The position numbers and the translations under genes were made by a program. Source: Acidobacteriota bacterium (GTDB lineage Bacteria > Acidobacteriota > Terriglobia > Terriglobales > Acidobacteriaceae). From it: 5,515 bases of DNA. The notes beneath the pieces are model-generated. The model made no database searches, was not told the DNA's origin, and was given only the letters and a program-made list of their open reading frames with translations. The DNA is taken from the NCBI GenBank assembly GCA_021780415.1, contig JAJXYW010000086.1, positions 1 to 5,515 on the forward strand, read 5' to 3'. Of the stretch, positions 5,369-5,515 are shown piece after piece (within the stretch, counting starts at the first letter, position 1; each line of letters opens with the position of its first letter).

Positions 5369-5515
5369 GTGCCACCAGCAGAGTGCACGCAATCCGAAGC
5401 ACGCATCACATCACAACCGCGCGACGTCCGGCACGCTCAACTTCTGCTAAAATCAAAAGGTTGGTTAGTGGGTGTTTGCAGCTCAAGCCGTTTCCCGGAG
5501 CTCTGCGCTAGCCCG
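5369..5515. other. Non-coding end of window downstream of the envelope-protein gene
   Basis: I see no gene start in these 147 bases and no GC-rich hairpin followed by a T-run, so no intrinsic terminator can be assigned to the envelope-protein gene. The only structure noted is a short stem AGCTC/GAGCT (5480-5484 with 5498-5502) after the candidate extended -10 element; its role is unclear. Confidence 0.6.
5445..5453 (+). promoter_or_regulatory. Candidate extended -10 promoter element
   Basis: TGC followed by TAAAAT (5448-5453) fits an extended -10 element, with five of six matches to TATAAT. No good -35 is seen 16-18 bases upstream, as is common for extended -10 promoters. A transcript would begin near 5460 and leave the window to the right. 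Confidence 0.35.

Noticed and set aside
5369..5460. Terminator for the envelope-protein gene from the GTGC/GCAC complementarity after the stop
   Set aside because: The stems are only about four bases long and no T-tract follows.

Overview
The window holds two divergently oriented transcription units separated by a 403-base intergenic region. The minus strand carries an assimilatory sulfate-reduction operon, cysD-cysN-cysH, whose last gene runs off the left edge. The plus strand carries one large gene for an exported outer-membrane beta-barrel protein with two Ig-like repeats, an OmpA-type domain and a Pro/Ala/Thr-rich tail. High GC content, a Gram-negative envelope protein of this architecture and the [4Fe-4S]-type APS reductase together suggest a Gram-negative soil-type bacterium. 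An Acidobacteriota (Terriglobia-like) origin is my best guess from general resemblance, not something the window proves.

Left half (1-3051, minus strand). cysD encodes the small PP-loop subunit of ATP sulfurylase and cysN its regulatory GTPase subunit. Together they make adenosine 5'-phosphosulfate (APS). cysH encodes a PAPS-reductase-family enzyme with the Cys-Cys pair typical of [4Fe-4S] enzymes that reduce APS directly to sulfite. The genes are translationally coupled: TAATG at the cysD/cysN junction and ATGA at the cysN/cysH junction. In this short pathway APS kinase is not needed. Consistent with that, CysN has a C-terminal extension that looks like an eroded APS kinase domain without a P-loop. 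CysD carries a CC plus a CxxC at positions that look homologous to the Fe-S ligands of APS reductase, which is the most interesting protein-level observation here.

Middle (3052-3454). This AT-richer region contains candidate back-to-back promoters whose -35 boxes lie 2 bases apart. A perfect 9-base inverted repeat has one arm downstream of the cys -10 box and the other overlapping the plus-strand -35 box. Further right lie two mutually exclusive potential hairpins in the long leader of the plus-strand gene, then a clear Shine-Dalgarno sequence.

Right half (3455-5515, plus strand). The 637-residue envelope protein has a signal peptide, an 8-stranded barrel, two Ig-like repeats, an OmpA-like domain and a low-complexity tail that contains an internal duplication. 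The last 147 bases hold no recognisable gene; they contain an extended -10-like element that could start a transcript leaving the window. No tRNA, rRNA, CRISPR array or insertion sequence was seen.
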